In this document: positions 43,134 through 56,778 of the stretch, in pieces | Position numbering within the stretch: the stretch's first letter is position 1 | How the letters are laid out: each line of letters starts with the position of its first letter | Assembly (NCBI RefSeq): GCF_018320785.1 | Contig: NC_054867.1 | Location: 19,922,855-19,986,854 of the forward strand | DNA: 64,000 nucleotides | Reading direction: 5' to 3' | DNA from: Cheilinus undulatus | Lineage: Eukaryota > Chordata > Actinopteri > Labriformes > Labridae | Program-made: the position numbers and the translations under genes | Notes under the pieces: model-generated | Databases searched by the model: none | What the model was told of the DNA's origin: nothing | What the model saw: the letters and a program-made list of their open reading frames with translations, nothing else

Positions 43134-44358
43134 TCAGGGACGAGCCTTTGGCTGAGGAACAGCAAGAAAACAAAACCATTAATACTTATACTGCTACTGA
43201 TAACACTAATTATAAAACAATACTTATAGTTTAATTTTTTAACCCTTAGAAGTCCATAGGCTATTGTTGCCATTGTGTTAATTCTTTTCTTTTGACAGTT
43301 AAACCCACCCAGAAAATATTTACCATGCTCATGTTTGGTATCATTTTTTCAGCACAACCTCAACTTTATCAAACGAAAACTATTTTTTAAATTCAGTTTT
43401 AGTAAGAGCTACAAAAAAACCACACACAAAATATGATGAAGTTGTCATTTTAAGAGTTAAAAATGTGAAGAATTTTGTCGACTTGCACGAAAAAGTGGTA
43501 AAATGACATATATCAAGATAAAAGTGAATATTTTAACACAATGAATATGTTTCTGTAAGTGTGCTTTTTTGTCCACTAAACCAGTGGCTTCCAACCTTTT
43601 CTCTTTAGAGCCCCCCATACTGATATCTAAGGAGCGCTAATATCCCCCATGTCCCACTTGGGATAGTAAACATAAATTTTAATTGTTTTCATTGAAAAAA
43701 AATCCCCTGCATACACTTGTTCTTGACAAGAGATCAATGTATAAACTATCCATTATCATGACAGTCTAAGGGCCACTATAAAAAAAAAAGAAGTAAAGGG
43801 GATCTGTTCATTTTTATGACTTAAAGTTGTAAATGTGCATGAACAAAAACACAGAATTTCTGATATAACTGAAAAGTCAAAAATGTAGTTTGGTTTCTTG
43901 TAAATGTTTCACTTTACCCTGTTGTAAATCTACAATTTTAAAACTTAAAATCTTTGAGTTTCTTGTATCAAAATTTCTGACTTTTTAAACTGTGATATTC
44001 TAAAGTAGACTGAATATAATCTCTTTTTTTCTGCGTAAATTTTAACTTTTTTGCAATAAAATTAACAGATTCTCTTAAATCCTCTTCGTTGGCCCAAATT
44101 CATTATCCTTTGCATCATGGTTAAAAAAAAAGTATATATATATATATATATATGTTCACACGCACATCTAATTGTGGAAACGTCAGAGCAGAAAGGTTGG
44201 GAATCACTGCACTAAACAAGGCCCAAGTTTAGAATAATTTTATTTCTGTATATTTATCTAAAAAAAAGTACAAGGAAAATATAATTTCTGCATTTTTACG
44301 GAAGCAATGACAAACAGAAAGTAAAGCAGAAATTTTTTTCCTTAAAAAAAAAAAAAAG

Positions 44359-44397
<39 letters not shown>

Positions 44398-47300
44398 TAG
44401 TATATAGTGGTGAGCAAACACTTAAGAACATAACTGACACCCAGATTGATGGTAAATAGTGTAATATTTGGTTGTTTTTTTTCCCCCTTTTATCAATGGT
44501 TGTTGATACATTCGTTGTGTGACTACGTGCACCAAACTGTGACCCCTGATCTGTCACAATTCAGGACAAATACGAAAACCGTTACACTCCCACTAATCCC
44601 CTAAACCCATGCCCACCTGCCAGTCAAATCAGCCCATCCCTCATTACTTAAATGTATTTCAAACTTTTTATCTTAGCATAATCAAACAGTTGCTTGACAT
44701 ATAAATTCAGGTGCTGTACAGCATTTCAAATTGAAAAAAAGAAAAAAGGAGCTGAAGAGCTATAACTTGTTTCAGTACTTGTAAGCATGTTCATTGTACT
44801 GATAAATGGACATTTTAATGCAGGGCCATCCTCAGATTGTTGCTCGAGGAACTGCTGTTTTTGGCACCTTGTGGTGGCTTTACATTTTCCTTGAGTCTCA
44901 TAACAGAAGTGGATAAATTGTGCAGAGGCTTTACTGAGGCTTACTTGAGCGCTTAAATCCATTAAAAACACGTTTTATCCTGATTCGACAATAATTGAAG
45001 GGGGTATTGCCAAAGAATATCATCATAATGTTGATTTGTTGTATGTATTAAAAATACAGGCTTGGTCAGATCTTTACTCAAAAAAAAAAAGAAAGTAAGT
45101 TTTTAATTATTTTTCAATAGAGTTCAGTTTGATCATTTCTGATGCGTTTCAGGTTGAAATGAATCTAAATGTTGACTGCCTTTCTTGACAAAGTATCAAG
45201 CCGATCCGATGCAAATACTTGTTTAGGGATAAATAATTGTTAGAGTACAGCCATTTGGAGCTGGGATGCCTTTAGCCCAGATAATGTTCCTTCCGCTTTT
45301 GTTGTCTATACAAACTGTTTCTCCTACACACCAAAGCCTGCTGATATGTAACTGGTTGGCTTGGAAAATCAATGAACTACAAACAGAAACTAGAACACTT
45401 CTCATGCTGAAAATCCCTGAGTGAAGATTTCATATTCATGTGCTATGTGTACTAAACCTACCTGATGTAAATGAGAATTGTTGGGTAGCCCTGGTGTCCC
45501 TGGAATGCTCCGCCCATGCTTCCCATGGATGTTGTTAATGGCAGGTGACTTGGCCACTTTGGGTCTACCTGGTCCTGGTCCCGGTCCTGGTCCCATCCCC
45601 GGTCCCCCTCCTCCACCCCCGAGCCCTCCTCCCCCACCTCCACTGTTAATGCCACTGGAAGCAGGAGAGCTTTTGCGCTTCTTGCCTTCCAGGCGCCCAT
45701 CTGAGTGGTGGCTGAAGCTGGTGTGGTGGTCTGATGAGGACTGGTGGTGTACAAAGGGACCCAGGGAGAGGGTGGAGTCGCTGCTGTTCATCACCACACT
45801 CATACGCTTTATGGATTCTGCAGGGCTGCCTGAGGGAGGGCCCCGAGCTGGCGGCCCTGATGAGCCGCCGGCTGACCCTCCAGAAGACTCGGCTTTGAGG
45901 CTGAGTGAGTTGGTCCGCACTGTGGGGCCACAGTTTAGCCCCACGCTGTGGACTCCACTGTGGGAAGAGGACAGAGATGATGAGGATGTAGGACCTAATG
46001 AGCTGTGGTGGTAAGTGCTCCCTGAGCTGCCGACATTTGCACAGTTCTTCTTGAAAGAAGAAGAGGAGGAGGAAGAGTAGTTGGCGTTAGAGGAGGAGGA
46101 GTCTGGGGGGCCATGGGATGAAGACAGAATAGAGCTGTTCTTTCTTTTCTTCCCCGAGCTGAAGCTAGTGCTGCTACTGTTACTGTTGGCTCCGCTGCTG
46201 CTGCTGCTCCCACCAGTGGAGTTCGGGATGACTGTGCCAGAGTAGCTAGAGGAGACCTCCTTGGGCCTGAAGGACGACGATGACTTAGTAGTGCTGCTGC
46301 TGGAGGAGGAGCGGGACTTGAGCGCCCGGCCTGAGGCTAGGGAAGGAGCTGAAGAAGAAGAGGATGAGGACGAGTGGGCTGAAGGCATCTGCGGCGACGA
46401 AGACACTTGTCGGGCCTGCGTAATGCCGTAGGCCGGGTGCTCAGCCCCGCCCTGAGGGGAGCTGCGGGCATTCAAGGTGGTCCCATAGGAGAGCATAGAT
46501 TTGCCCTCATAGGATTGGCTATAAGGAGTCTGGGGCAGGGTGGCAGGGGGGGCCAGGAAGCCTGAAGAGGGAGTGCTACCATGAGAATTTGTGCTTGTCC
46601 TATGCGTAGGTGCAACAGAGGAGGAGTTCTCCAAGGCCAAGGGGATTTTCCTGCAAACAGGATAAATATCATCAATAAGCTATGACTGCAAATCAGTCAA
46701 GAAAACAGACTCAGAAACACAATGAAGTAGATTCAATGACTCCTGGAGTCTCATTTATAAAACAGTTCATAGAATTCATACTAAAACTAGAAATGTGCAA
46801 AAAAATGGCACGTGTCACAAATAATTCTGATTTATGAAATGCTAGCATGCACATCTTCCCATAATGTTCTCTCTAGAAATCCAGGTCCTCCTGGAAAAGT
46901 GTGCATGTAGGTCTACCTCCTGTTCTGCCCTTTACACGCTTGCAGTCAACCTTCAACAGCCAATACAAAGCTCCTTATGAATGAAAATGCATGAAAATTA
47001 GTGGATCAAAGGTTTTCAGCTGTGAACCAGAAGTTGAAGAAAATAAACTTTCTGACATGGAAAGTCACAAACAAAAGAAAAAACGGACTGACACCATGTT
47101 GCTACTGCATGTACACGCTCCTCTTACTTTGCCAAAAAATCCACCAGCCATTATTACACAACACGCATGAGATTCACTTAAGAATGAGTAAAGAAAGCTG
47201 GTACCAATGCTGCAACAGCTCCAACACGTCTGATACCTACCAAACAGAATCGAAACAAAGCTTTTGGTGCTGCAAATGAAAGGCACAAAATACCTTGGAC

Positions 47301-50300
47301 TTAATTAACATAATTCATTTAGCCCGACACTTGTTTGAATTCAGAAGAGCATAAACGTGTTTTAACTTTTTTGCTGCAGAGCAATGGCTCTTCTCTGCTT
47401 GCATGTGGTTATTTCCTTTATGAGCTGCCTCTGGCGCAGAACCAGAGCATTATTTTTGTCTGAGGCTTTGCTTTAAAAAGTCACAACTGCTTCATTTTTT
47501 TTTCATAATGTGACCAATTGACTTCTTTTAAAGATATTTCTCTGAATAATTTGAGTCTATGGTACCAAGACAGCTTTCATTCATGCGCGTTCTTTGATGT
47601 TTAATTCGTTTGGTTGATTGTGCTACAGCCACTATTACAGTGGAAAAATAGTATTTATGGTGCTGAAAATTTTGAATCTGTTTAAGAGAAATCCCTCTTT
47701 TTGATGATCTGAATGGATCATTTTTGGTTTATATTTGTAGCAGAGGGAGGGAGAGATCATATAGTGATAGTCTATAATTATGGAGAGTGCAGCATGCTGT
47801 ATCAGCGTGCTCGTCTCAGCAGAAAAGATATATACGATCAGACAAGCAGGAACTCTAATCACTACCTCTTGTCCTTTCTAAGTTTGTTTCTGGTATTTTT
47901 CAGTATTAGTATGAAATGTTTTAAAGGTAAGAGGCAAACAGAGACGCCACAGCAGTGTCTCGAAATCTTTTTAAAACATGAAACAGAAAGACTCACTTCC
48001 ACATCTGAGAGTTGACGTGCTTGTCCATCATTGTGGTTAGTGTACATCGAACTCTGTCCCACCGCCGGTCAAAGGAGTAACAGCCTCTTCCAAACAGTCG
48101 ACTACCAAACGTACAGTACTGGGGGTACAAACAGGAAAAAAATAACTATGTTTTAATTTAACAGAACAATTAGAAAGTAATAGAGTTCAATCCAATCTTT
48201 AAGAAATGACATAAAAATCATGAAAATGCACTTACAGCTGCCGGCCGAGGATGATAACCTGAATAGTGACAGTCCAGTTTGTCAGCATTGTCCTCGCGCT
48301 CCTCATTTTCTCCCTCGTCACTGGAGGGTCTTGACAACCCATCAGGGGTACTTTGGGGATGGTGTGGTGTCTCATGGACTACAGCAGGGTCTCCAGTGGT
48401 ACCAGCTCCATGACTGCTGTTTGGTCTGATGGACAGTGGAAAGAATTAAGGATTCAGCTGAATCTTACTGCTTCCTCTTTGATGTAGTCTGGCTATATAG
48501 AGCACAATTTGTAAAGCAAAATTGAAGATTCGAAACAGGACGTACCGTGGAAGACCAGGGCTGTGAAATTTGGGTTTGCTGAGTGGCAAAGGCTTAGTGG
48601 TGTCTGGGGCAGGGCCGTTGCCATGAGCAACCTGGTGGGCGTCATGGGCAGCGGCGAGGTGGGAGGAGGGGTGTGGGTCCCTGAGAGAGGGGTTTTGCTG
48701 GGAATGGGGTTGGTGGAGTTCTCTCTCCCTCTCCCGCTCCCTCGTCCTGTTCTTGTGCTCCGCCAGCAGTGTGTCAAAGCGCTTCCTCCGCCCTGGCACT
48801 GCCCTCCGCTGGCTTAAGGAATGTGTCTGATGGGGTACAGGAAAAAAACAGAATTATTGTTTGGGACCTAGACTAATGATAACCACTTTCATTCATTCTG
48901 ACACAACACTTAAAATTTTTGAGTGTATGGCAAACATGTTGGACTTTGATAAAAATGAACATGAAATCATTTAAAAGACTTCATAATAAATAAACAATCT
49001 GGTCAGATGGAATTCAGCAAATTGATACAGGTCAACATTTTAAATAAAAGGCTAAAACCAGCATTAAATTGGTCCTTCTGAGGTTGCACAATAAATCCCA
49101 AAATGATTGTTCACTAATAATGCTGCAAAGAAGAAAGAATGGCTGGATTCCATGTCTGTCATCAGACAAATCAATCTTTCAAAGCTCAAAGCTGAAACAG
49201 TTGTTACTGGTAAGAGAATGACCAGACCAAACAGACGAGAAAGAGGCAATAGCTAGACAGGTAATTTAGCTGGGACAACCATGAGCCATGAAAAGATTAG
49301 CGTGGATGCAGCCATAGGTGCAGCTTCATCAGAGCAGGACATTTTTTTTATTAAGAGAAGAGCAAAAATCCACATTGAAAGATTTTCTTAGCGGGAAAAT
49401 GTGTCTTTTCTGCTCCAGACTGGCTTAGGCAAGAGTTTGATTTAAAAGTTGCCTCCACAGATAGTGAAGAATTTTGTATTGACATGACAACTGCTTCCTG
49501 TTGAGCTTGTGTCGTGTACAGTAAAATAGGAATACAAGTCACCCAGGTCTATAAGCCGCAGTCTGTCTTTGAAATCTCCAAAGGAAAAAAGGTTTTAACC
49601 ATCCTCTTACGTAATTAATTCCATTTTGTTTGGAAAAGTCCACAAAGCGCAATTTCTGTACAGCTGTGTTGCTCTTGAAGTACCATCTGTTTTTCCTGTA
49701 TGGAGTGTGCACATCTACTACCTATACTACGATAGCTGAGCTCTTAGCCGGCAGTGATGAGAAGCTTGAGAGTTCACTGATTGCTGCTCTGTCCTCCTCT
49801 GTCTTTAACTCGCCTTTCTGAAAAGTGTTTTTGAGTCAAACCAGCACACCACAAGCTTCATCATAACAGTGTACTCCCTGTTTTATTTGAATGCAAGTTT
49901 ATGATGGTTTTCTCCAAAGTGCCATTTTGCCCTTGCGTTTAAAAACTTTACACTCCGGAGCCCATTTCCAAATTGCTCCATTTTCAGGCACCCAAAACGC
50001 AGTTCTCGTGTAAACAGACGGCCAAAAAGCAACAAAAGATTTGCATTTTCTACTAAAAACGTTGTGTAAACAGGGTCTCAGGGATTTTTCAACCGTAACA
50101 GAGAAAGCTTATGCTGGTCAACCTATCTGGTTGTGGAAAGACAAACAGTAAGGCAGAATCTGCTCCTGCACAGGAATTGCTCCTGACCCAGCAGAAATTA
50201 CACAAAAATTAAAGTTCCATTAGTTTTAAATCTGAGCCAAAATTTGATTACAAGTTTTGGTCACGTTTGGCATGGACATCCAATCAGGTTTGGTTTTATT

Positions 50301-53300
50301 TTTTTATTTTTTTATTTTCATTTAGTAGGAGCAAAATATTCCTCGCTGAGCCCTGTAGTGACCTAGGGCTACTTAACCCTCTCTTTCGGGCCACCAACTA
50401 CTAAAGAGAGAGACCACTGGCAATAACTGCAGGCATATTTCAAACAAAGTGCTTTTCACAACTGACACTTTTATCTTTGCACACCGACAACACCTGGGCA
50501 GACAGCCAATGCATATTAACAGATTCCCAAGTACTTCCCAAACACCACACTGCAGAGTTATCTTACCTTGCATGTTAGGGATCTTGTGCATGGTTTCCGA
50601 GCTGTAATATCCATAACGCCACAGTGAATATCTGGGTTGAACTCGCGCTCTTAAGGTACAGAGAAGTATGAGAGAAGAACTTGTTATTTACAAACAGTAT
50701 GACAACTCACCTCTAGTTATTTTTTAGCTGACAGATGTGGTATATAAAACATTATTCTGTCTTTAGAGTTAATGTATCATTATAGAGATGCTGTGTACCT
50801 GTAACTTTCTTGTTAATGTGGCGTCTGCTACTGGCACTGCTGCTGCTGCTGCTGTCCTTGTCTGAGAGGACTGACAGGTGGCCCTTGCCGTTTGGAATCT
50901 GAGCGGGGGCCAGTAATGGAGGCTTTGGTATGGAGGGACAGTTAAGGCCTGGTTTAAGGGCTGATGATGATGAAGAGGAGGAAGAGGAAGTGGTGATGGT
51001 GGTAGTGTTGGAGCTCACAGTGGTGCTAGAGGAGGATGTAGAGGAGGATGAGGTGGTGGCGGGGGCAGATGCGGCCTGCACCAGCTTAGAGGACGAGTCC
51101 ACCCTCAGATGCATCTTCTCCACCTTGACAGCCGGGGTGAGGCTGGAAGAGAAGGTTACAGAGATGAAGAGGGCAGCAAGGAGGAAGCTGAGAGTTAGAA
51201 ACACGGAGCCGGTGAGAAATGCATGATAAGAGATGAATGTGCACGTATGGATGGGGCTGGGAGGACAAAACACAAACCTGATATGATCCATCATTTATCA
51301 AAAATTCACGTTAAAAAGCGGGCAGCAGATCAGTAAACTTCACTGATGAGACTGTGTCAAGGTATACGTTACAGTATTGTTTTTGGATCAGCAATGAAAG
51401 TGTATTTAACACAGCATGTCTTGCAATTCAAAGTTCTTGTGCTCCTCTGCTGACTGTAACTTTATCTTCACCGAGAAGCAAACATAGCAACCATCATTTT
51501 CAAGCTTGCTGCCCCAGCAGTCAGGCAAATCTGAACTACTTGTTTATCAGACAGTACTTTAAATATCAGAACATAATAGTCTATCATGTAAAAAATGGCC
51601 TTATTTCAATAACAATACCTGTGTGACCTAATTCAGTTCTTGAGGATTGCCAAAATAAAAATGATCACACATAAGAAGGCTAACGGTTTACAGAGTGGAT
51701 ATGTGTGTTTGTGTCTTTGTGCTGCCTACACTCAAAGTACACCGAGAACAAACAAACAGAAGCTTTGTTTTGGGATTATGTCTTCAGTCCTGGGAGTAAG
51801 CACTGTGAAACTGAGTTTGTGTAATATGGGTAAATTAACAAAAACAGACAACTGTAGGCTGCTGGATTAAGGTACAAATGTCAAGATACCAATCTGTATC
51901 AAAATGGACTTCCAGGTGGCATTGTCACTCTGTCAAATTTTCTGTTTCTAATTTTGCTTAATATCCTATTTATTTGTAAATCTTTTATATCTAATCTGCT
52001 CTGTTCTGTATTTTATGCCATGATTTGGTTCTTACTGCCTCTGTATCTTCTCTGCTCCTATTCGGTTATAAAGGTTGTACCCCCAGGCATCACTTTTATT
52101 GTATTTACCTCATTTTGCTTTTTATTGTGTTTTACCTGATGATGATTAATATTATCATTAATATTCATTTAAGTTTTTCTATCCTTTTTTTTTTTTGCAT
52201 TCTTATTTTGATACTATCTAACTCTTTATTATTGATTGATCTAGTCTCATTGTTTTTATTCTCTTCCCCTCTATTCTATTCTGTCTCTTCCTAATATTTT
52301 ATATGCTCTTACATCTCTGGTCCTAGGTCTCTATTTATGTTGTATGGTTCCTGGATTCATTTAGGTTGTAGATTTTTATGATTCTGTGTTTTTTTAAGTG
52401 TTTCTGAGCTTCACATGATATGTTCTTGGGTTCTTATGATCCATCTCCTTGGTTCTTATGATGTTTTTCGGTTGAAACATCAGTTTGAAAGGCATGTGAG
52501 ATTTCTAAAATACCCTAGGCCAGGGCTGCATATTCTGATTTTAATGCACTGCTTATGAGGGAATTTTTCGGTCATTAAGACCCAGATCCGATTATTTCTG
52601 GCACATTTAATGTCTCTATTCTAACCAACCTCATACTAAACAGCTTCATTATTTAAAAGGAAGATTACAGTTTTTCAGGGGCCTTGACATATTTTTAGTG
52701 GGCAACTTGGTAGGAACAACATGACAAACATGCACAAAAACGATCAAAAGTATATAAAGTTGGCCAGAAAAACAATGATTTGATAAAGACATTTCTTAGA
52801 CAAAGTGCCATTTGACAAGTAAAAATAAAGAATTTCTATGGGGTTAAATTTTAAAAGTCAAAGTTAAGACTTCTTTAGACATCTCAAGGATCTCCAGGAA
52901 CCCTGTCTTTTGGTGTGGGGGATGTCTTTCTTGTTGTGTTCTTTGTCTTGCTTATTTTCAAAGCACTTTATTAACCATTTTCAAAGTGCTATATAAATAA
53001 AGTTGTTATTATTATAACTGAGGAGCAGATATCTCTGATGGCATGCCCTCTTATAGAACTGAGGTAACATTACATTTACAACGTATATTGATAGATGAGG
53101 TTTATCTATAATCTTCGACTAACATCACAGCTCCGTGTATTGAAGCCGCTAAATTGTAAAGTCAATTCCCCCTCACACTTCTGACCGTAATCCCTCCCGA
53201 GAAAGAGAGAGGTGGAAAGATGCAGCTATGATGAATATGATTTGGGAGTTTATTACTTTAAAAAAGGCAGCAGTGAATTTCCCTACTTGATAATTATGCT

Positions 53301-54337
53301 AATCCACGGTTGATATGGATACCAAACAGCAGGATGCAGATTTTAAGATGTGGTTTTGGTTTTACAGTTGAAACAAAGATTTTAAAACAACTATTGAGAA
53401 AATTGAGAAAAATGAGAACATTTTATCGATGTTAAGAGAAGAGAGAATTAAAAATAAATTAAATGAGAAAAAAACTACAATATTTAGGCACCTAAGACAT
53501 GTTAACGAAAACAGCCTTTGGATACCTATTTTCCTCTTTCACTGAAGCTCCATGGGTTCAGGGAAATGCATTAAAAGAAAAAATCTGTGCAAAGATGTTT
53601 TACTCTATTTAGTCAATGTTGGGTATTGAATGTTGGATATTTTATGATGGAAAAAAGTTCATCCTGCCATGAGAAGTGTGAATGTTTCTGCTGTAACTTC
53701 AACTTTCTCCCTGCATGAACCTTATGGATATGTCGAATTCCATAATGGCCTTCCTAATGTTGAGCATTATCATAAGACTTGGTACAAACCCTGTGCAGAG
53801 TTGGACAGAAGCATCTTCATCAATATGTAAATGTGGAAACACCTGTGAGTATATTAACCTAGGACCCAAGAGTCATTTTTGTTGATGTGTGCCCAATGTA
53901 CTGTGTTTAAGTTAACTAAAGCCTTATTTACAACAGAGCCAACAGCGCAGTATCAAAAATGTCTGGAATTAGCATGTCCTTATTACATCTCAATATTTCA
54001 GGCTTCAGTCTTTCATCGCTGCTCAGAAATACTTACATCTTGTCTGGATGTAGCATCCTCAAAGGTGGAAGGGGATTTCTTCGCTGAGTGCTTGGCAGCT
54101 TCTCTTTGGCTGGTTTTAGGAGTTTGGGATTAGAAGAAGAGGAGGATGACGACATTGTAGAGGAGCATAAACTGGATCCAGCAGTGGAAGGTCGACCAAG
54201 GATGCTCCCGCTGGTCACCACTGCCGCAGATCCAGAGACTAACCCTGGCCCGAGACTGCTTCCACTTATCCTGCTCCTGCCTGACACAGGGAAGGGCGAG
54301 GTGGAGGCTGGTTTGCTGGCAGAACTGTGTCTTCTTT
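43134..54337 (-). CDS. atxn7: atxn7 (ataxin-7), 8 C-terminal coding exons (partial, 5' exons off window)
   Basis: Ataxin-7 anchors the deubiquitinase module to SAGA. Coding exons in order are 54337-54037, 51142-50799, 50649-50567, 48826-48546, 48425-48236, 48118-47997, 46650-45462 and 43151-43134. All introns are GT-AG, phases fit, and about 841 residues are encoded. Exon 1 here starts with ERRHSSASKP, the residues right after the N-terminal zinc finger of the human protein. The SCA7 domain spans EREFNPDIHCGVMDITARKP and CTRSLTCKTHSLSQRR, with zinc pattern C-X10-C-X5-C-X2-H, and is followed by GRRKRFDTLLAEHKN. Next come DKLDCHYSGYHPRP and YCTFGSRLFGRGCYSFDRRW. The 1.19-kb exon is Ser-rich, with SPAESIKRMSVVMNSSDSTL and KKRKSSPASS. 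The last exon encodes only PKARP and TGA. The N-terminus, where human ATXN7 has polyQ, is missing, and no polyQ is seen here. Confidence 0.96.
43582..44209. mobile_element. Non-autonomous hAT-like element with perfect 8-bp target duplication
   Basis: The left end is CAGTGGCTTCCAACCTTTTC. The right end on the minus strand is CAGTGATTCCCAACCTTTCT. CACTAAAC flanks it on both sides (43574-43581 and 44210-44217) without a mismatch, the signature of a hAT insertion. It is 628 bp with no transposase. It lies in the last atxn7 intron. Confidence 0.9.
44361..44396. repeat. (TA)n microsatellite in atxn7 intron
   Basis: About 17 TA dinucleotides follow an A-rich run. A shorter (TA)n lies at about 44132-44152 inside the neighbouring hAT-like element. 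Confidence 0.95.
46651..47996 (-). other. atxn7: atxn7 intron, no other gene seen
   Basis: This 1.35-kb intron has a GTGAGT donor and a TTTGCAG acceptor. ORFs inside are under 100 codons and match nothing known. Confidence 0.7.
48827..50566 (-). other. atxn7: atxn7 intron inside the SCA7 domain
   Basis: The intron falls between TCK and THS, splitting the zinc ligands of the SCA7 domain between two exons. It contains no recognised gene and some T-rich low-complexity sequence near 50300-50330. Confidence 0.7.
51143..54036 (-). other. atxn7: atxn7 intron with an L2-like LINE tail
   Basis: This is 2.9 kb of AT-rich intron, with T-rich low complexity at about 52000-52320. No coding exon was recognised. 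Confidence 0.6.
52930..53020 (+). mobile_element. 3' tail of an L2-like LINE
   Basis: aaagtgctatataaataaag followed by ttgttattattat is the typical 3' end of fish L2-type LINEs. Only the tail is recognisable. Confidence 0.55.
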
Positions 54338-55179
54338 CTGGAGTGGCAGAATAAATCAAGCTTGCATTAAAGCATTTTACCTGGTTAGGTTAATCGAAAT
54401 TATGGATTACAAATCTTTAATCAAACACAACAAACAAGACTCCAGTAAAGGGGCATAAGTCTTGAAAAAGGCAAGAGATTTGGGAAGAAAAACTCTTCCA
54501 CTGACAGAAATGAGCAGGCTTCCTCGACAACAAATAAGCATCATTTGTGATTCATGCCAGCTCAGCCAGAAATAGATCCAGCCAACAGGTCAAGAGCTTC
54601 ATTTCCTGCCTGGGCTTCTCAGAACAGCTACTGTGCAAACTGATAAAAGGCAGTATGACAGCAGGAAAGGTTAGGCTGATACAGAGTTGTGGATGGAGAG
54701 ACAAAAATAGAAGTATGAAAAAAAGCGCTCATCACTCAGCTCAAGCATCAAAAACTAAATACCTCAACACCCCATGCTTCCAAAACACAGCGAGACGTTG
54801 ATCTCTGCAGTGTGCATCACCAATAATCTGAGATTTTTTTTCAGACTGTCAAAGGAAGCTCCCATTAGATGCTTTTTTTAGTTGAAGCAAACAACAACGA
54901 AGGAGCACATTCATCACACTTTCATTGATATTTTCACAACTGTGTTGAAACGCAGGCTCATTTCTTCACAGCACTGACTAATTTCATTGAGTTTTGGGTA
55001 AATCACTTTGCCACAACAGAAACTACTGAAGAGATAAGTAGGTCAGCAATCTCATTAAGGCATTTTCCCTTTTTTCAAGTTTACTGTAACCCACACTAAA
55101 GCCTTGAAACTTGGCTCCCCAACAGATATACTGGACCTCCAGGGTCACAGAGGGGTCACACAGACTGTGACCATAAGTG

Positions 55180-55210
55180 GAGAGAGAGAGAGAGAGCGAG
55201 AGAGAGAGAG
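55180..55210. repeat. (GA)n microsatellite
   Basis: Roughly fifteen GA units with one GC interruption lie directly before the duplicated 112-bp segment. Confidence 0.9.
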
Positions 55211-55322
55211 TCTGCTGATGAGCTGAGATGACTGAGGGTTAACATGACCCTCTTGTTGTCAACACTTTGGCGCCTGAGCTCAATGAGAAAGAGTAAGAGG
55301 GAAAAAACAACCAGAAAACAAA
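55211..55322 (+). repeat. Duplicated 112-bp segment, copy 1
   Basis: The segment begins tctgctgatgagctgagatg and ends acaaccagaaaaca. It aligns over its full length with copy 2 at 56779-56890. Both copies are preceded by a purine (GA/GGA) tract. Confidence 0.7.
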
Positions 55323-55695
55323 TGCTGTTTCACAAAAGCACAGAAAAAGTCAAGCTAGTATGCTAGTCTAACTAAAACTGGACTAGAAAAAAGTAAGTAT
55401 GTCAATAAAGGTGCTAGAAAAACATCAGAATCACAAAAACTCATTTCTACAACTGAAAAAAATCAACGATCATTTTATTTCAACATAAATACAATTTCAA
55501 TAGACAGTTTGAGGGCAACAAACCAGCTGCTGGTATTTCCGTCTGTACACCATCTCCACCTTCTTTGGTGCACAGATGCAGCAGGAAAAGTATTTCCACA
55601 TTAACAGAATCGCAGAACTGGCCAATAAAAACATAATCCACTATTAAACGCAGAATATCGCAGAATTTATCATTATTGACTGAAATGCTGTGTTT

Positions 55696-55698
55696 CGT

Positions 55699-55729
<31 letters not shown>
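55696..55729 (+). repeat. (TG)n followed by a run of 17 G
   Basis: A short TG repeat runs into an uninterrupted G17 (55713-55729). Homopolymers of this length are prone to sequencing error and can form G-quadruplexes. Confidence 0.9.
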
Positions 55730-55730
<1 letters not shown>

Positions 55731-56778
55731 CTAATGCGTGGCTCACTTCACAAGCACTCATCCACCCCATAGACATTACAATCAGCCAAATGATAAACCA
55801 AACACCATAAACCTGAGCAGCTGCATGAAACACTGTCAAACACTATATAGCCCAACACTATATAGCTCAACGCAGGGCAGTACAGTCAGTGCAACATAAT
55901 GTCACACATCCTACAAGAAAGCTGGTCCATGCTATGAGTTATTTTACCTCATCACACCAGAGAGCTATAGAGAGTGAGGGACAGCTGTGACCTCAGCCTT
56001 ACCTTTAAGACCTACTACCCTCTCGAAGACTAGAGTTGATCTCGAGATTATGAAGGCCTGTAGCCTATATGTAACAGATGAGTACCAATTAGCTTAATAA
56101 TTTCTCCAATAGATATCTTACTTTCTTTAGGTTGGCTAACAAGACAATGCATTTCTACATTTAACATATTTGTCCAATATGAGGCTGATGGGCAGACAGC
56201 AATGTAAGCAGAGAGAGATGAGGGGAAGGCAGTTACAGTAGGAGCTGAACAATGCAGCATCAACTTTCTTTTTTACCTTTTTTAAGTTACCAACACTGGG
56301 TTTGAGAGAACAAAAGGATTTCTTCATTTTTAATAAAAACATCGGTCAGGACCAAGAGTGATTATACATGTGGATGTTCTCAAACTCTTACAGTTTTTAA
56401 TGAATGTCTTAAAATGTTGGAAATATTTGACTGTTGCTCTGATTATCATTACTTTATTTCCGGGTTATCATGTGGCCCTTCAAAAAATTCAACAGATGAA
56501 ATAGATTTGGGGTTATTTCCATTTAATTAGAGAACATTTTATTCACTCACTCACTGACTTACAGGGTTTTCTTGTTGATGGTAAAATAGTGTAGAGGTTA
56601 AAAAAAAAAAAAAATCCCTGAAATGTAAACAGATTTTATAGGGCCTGACATTTTCTGGGAATGATATGGGTAACAGGCTGGCTTAAAATAACATAACTCA
56701 TGCCCTCCAAAATTATGTAATTTTTTAGAATTGTTGTGTTTGTGTAAAAAAAGAGACAGAGAGGGAGGGAGGAGGCTA

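Noticed and set aside
45478-46014. 178-codon plus-strand ORF rich in Pro, Gly and Glu
   Set aside because: It is the antisense of the Ser/Gly-rich atxn7 exon. The open frame results from the biased codon content of the real exon.
54088-54354. 88-codon plus-strand ORF
   Set aside because: It is the antisense shadow of an atxn7 exon.
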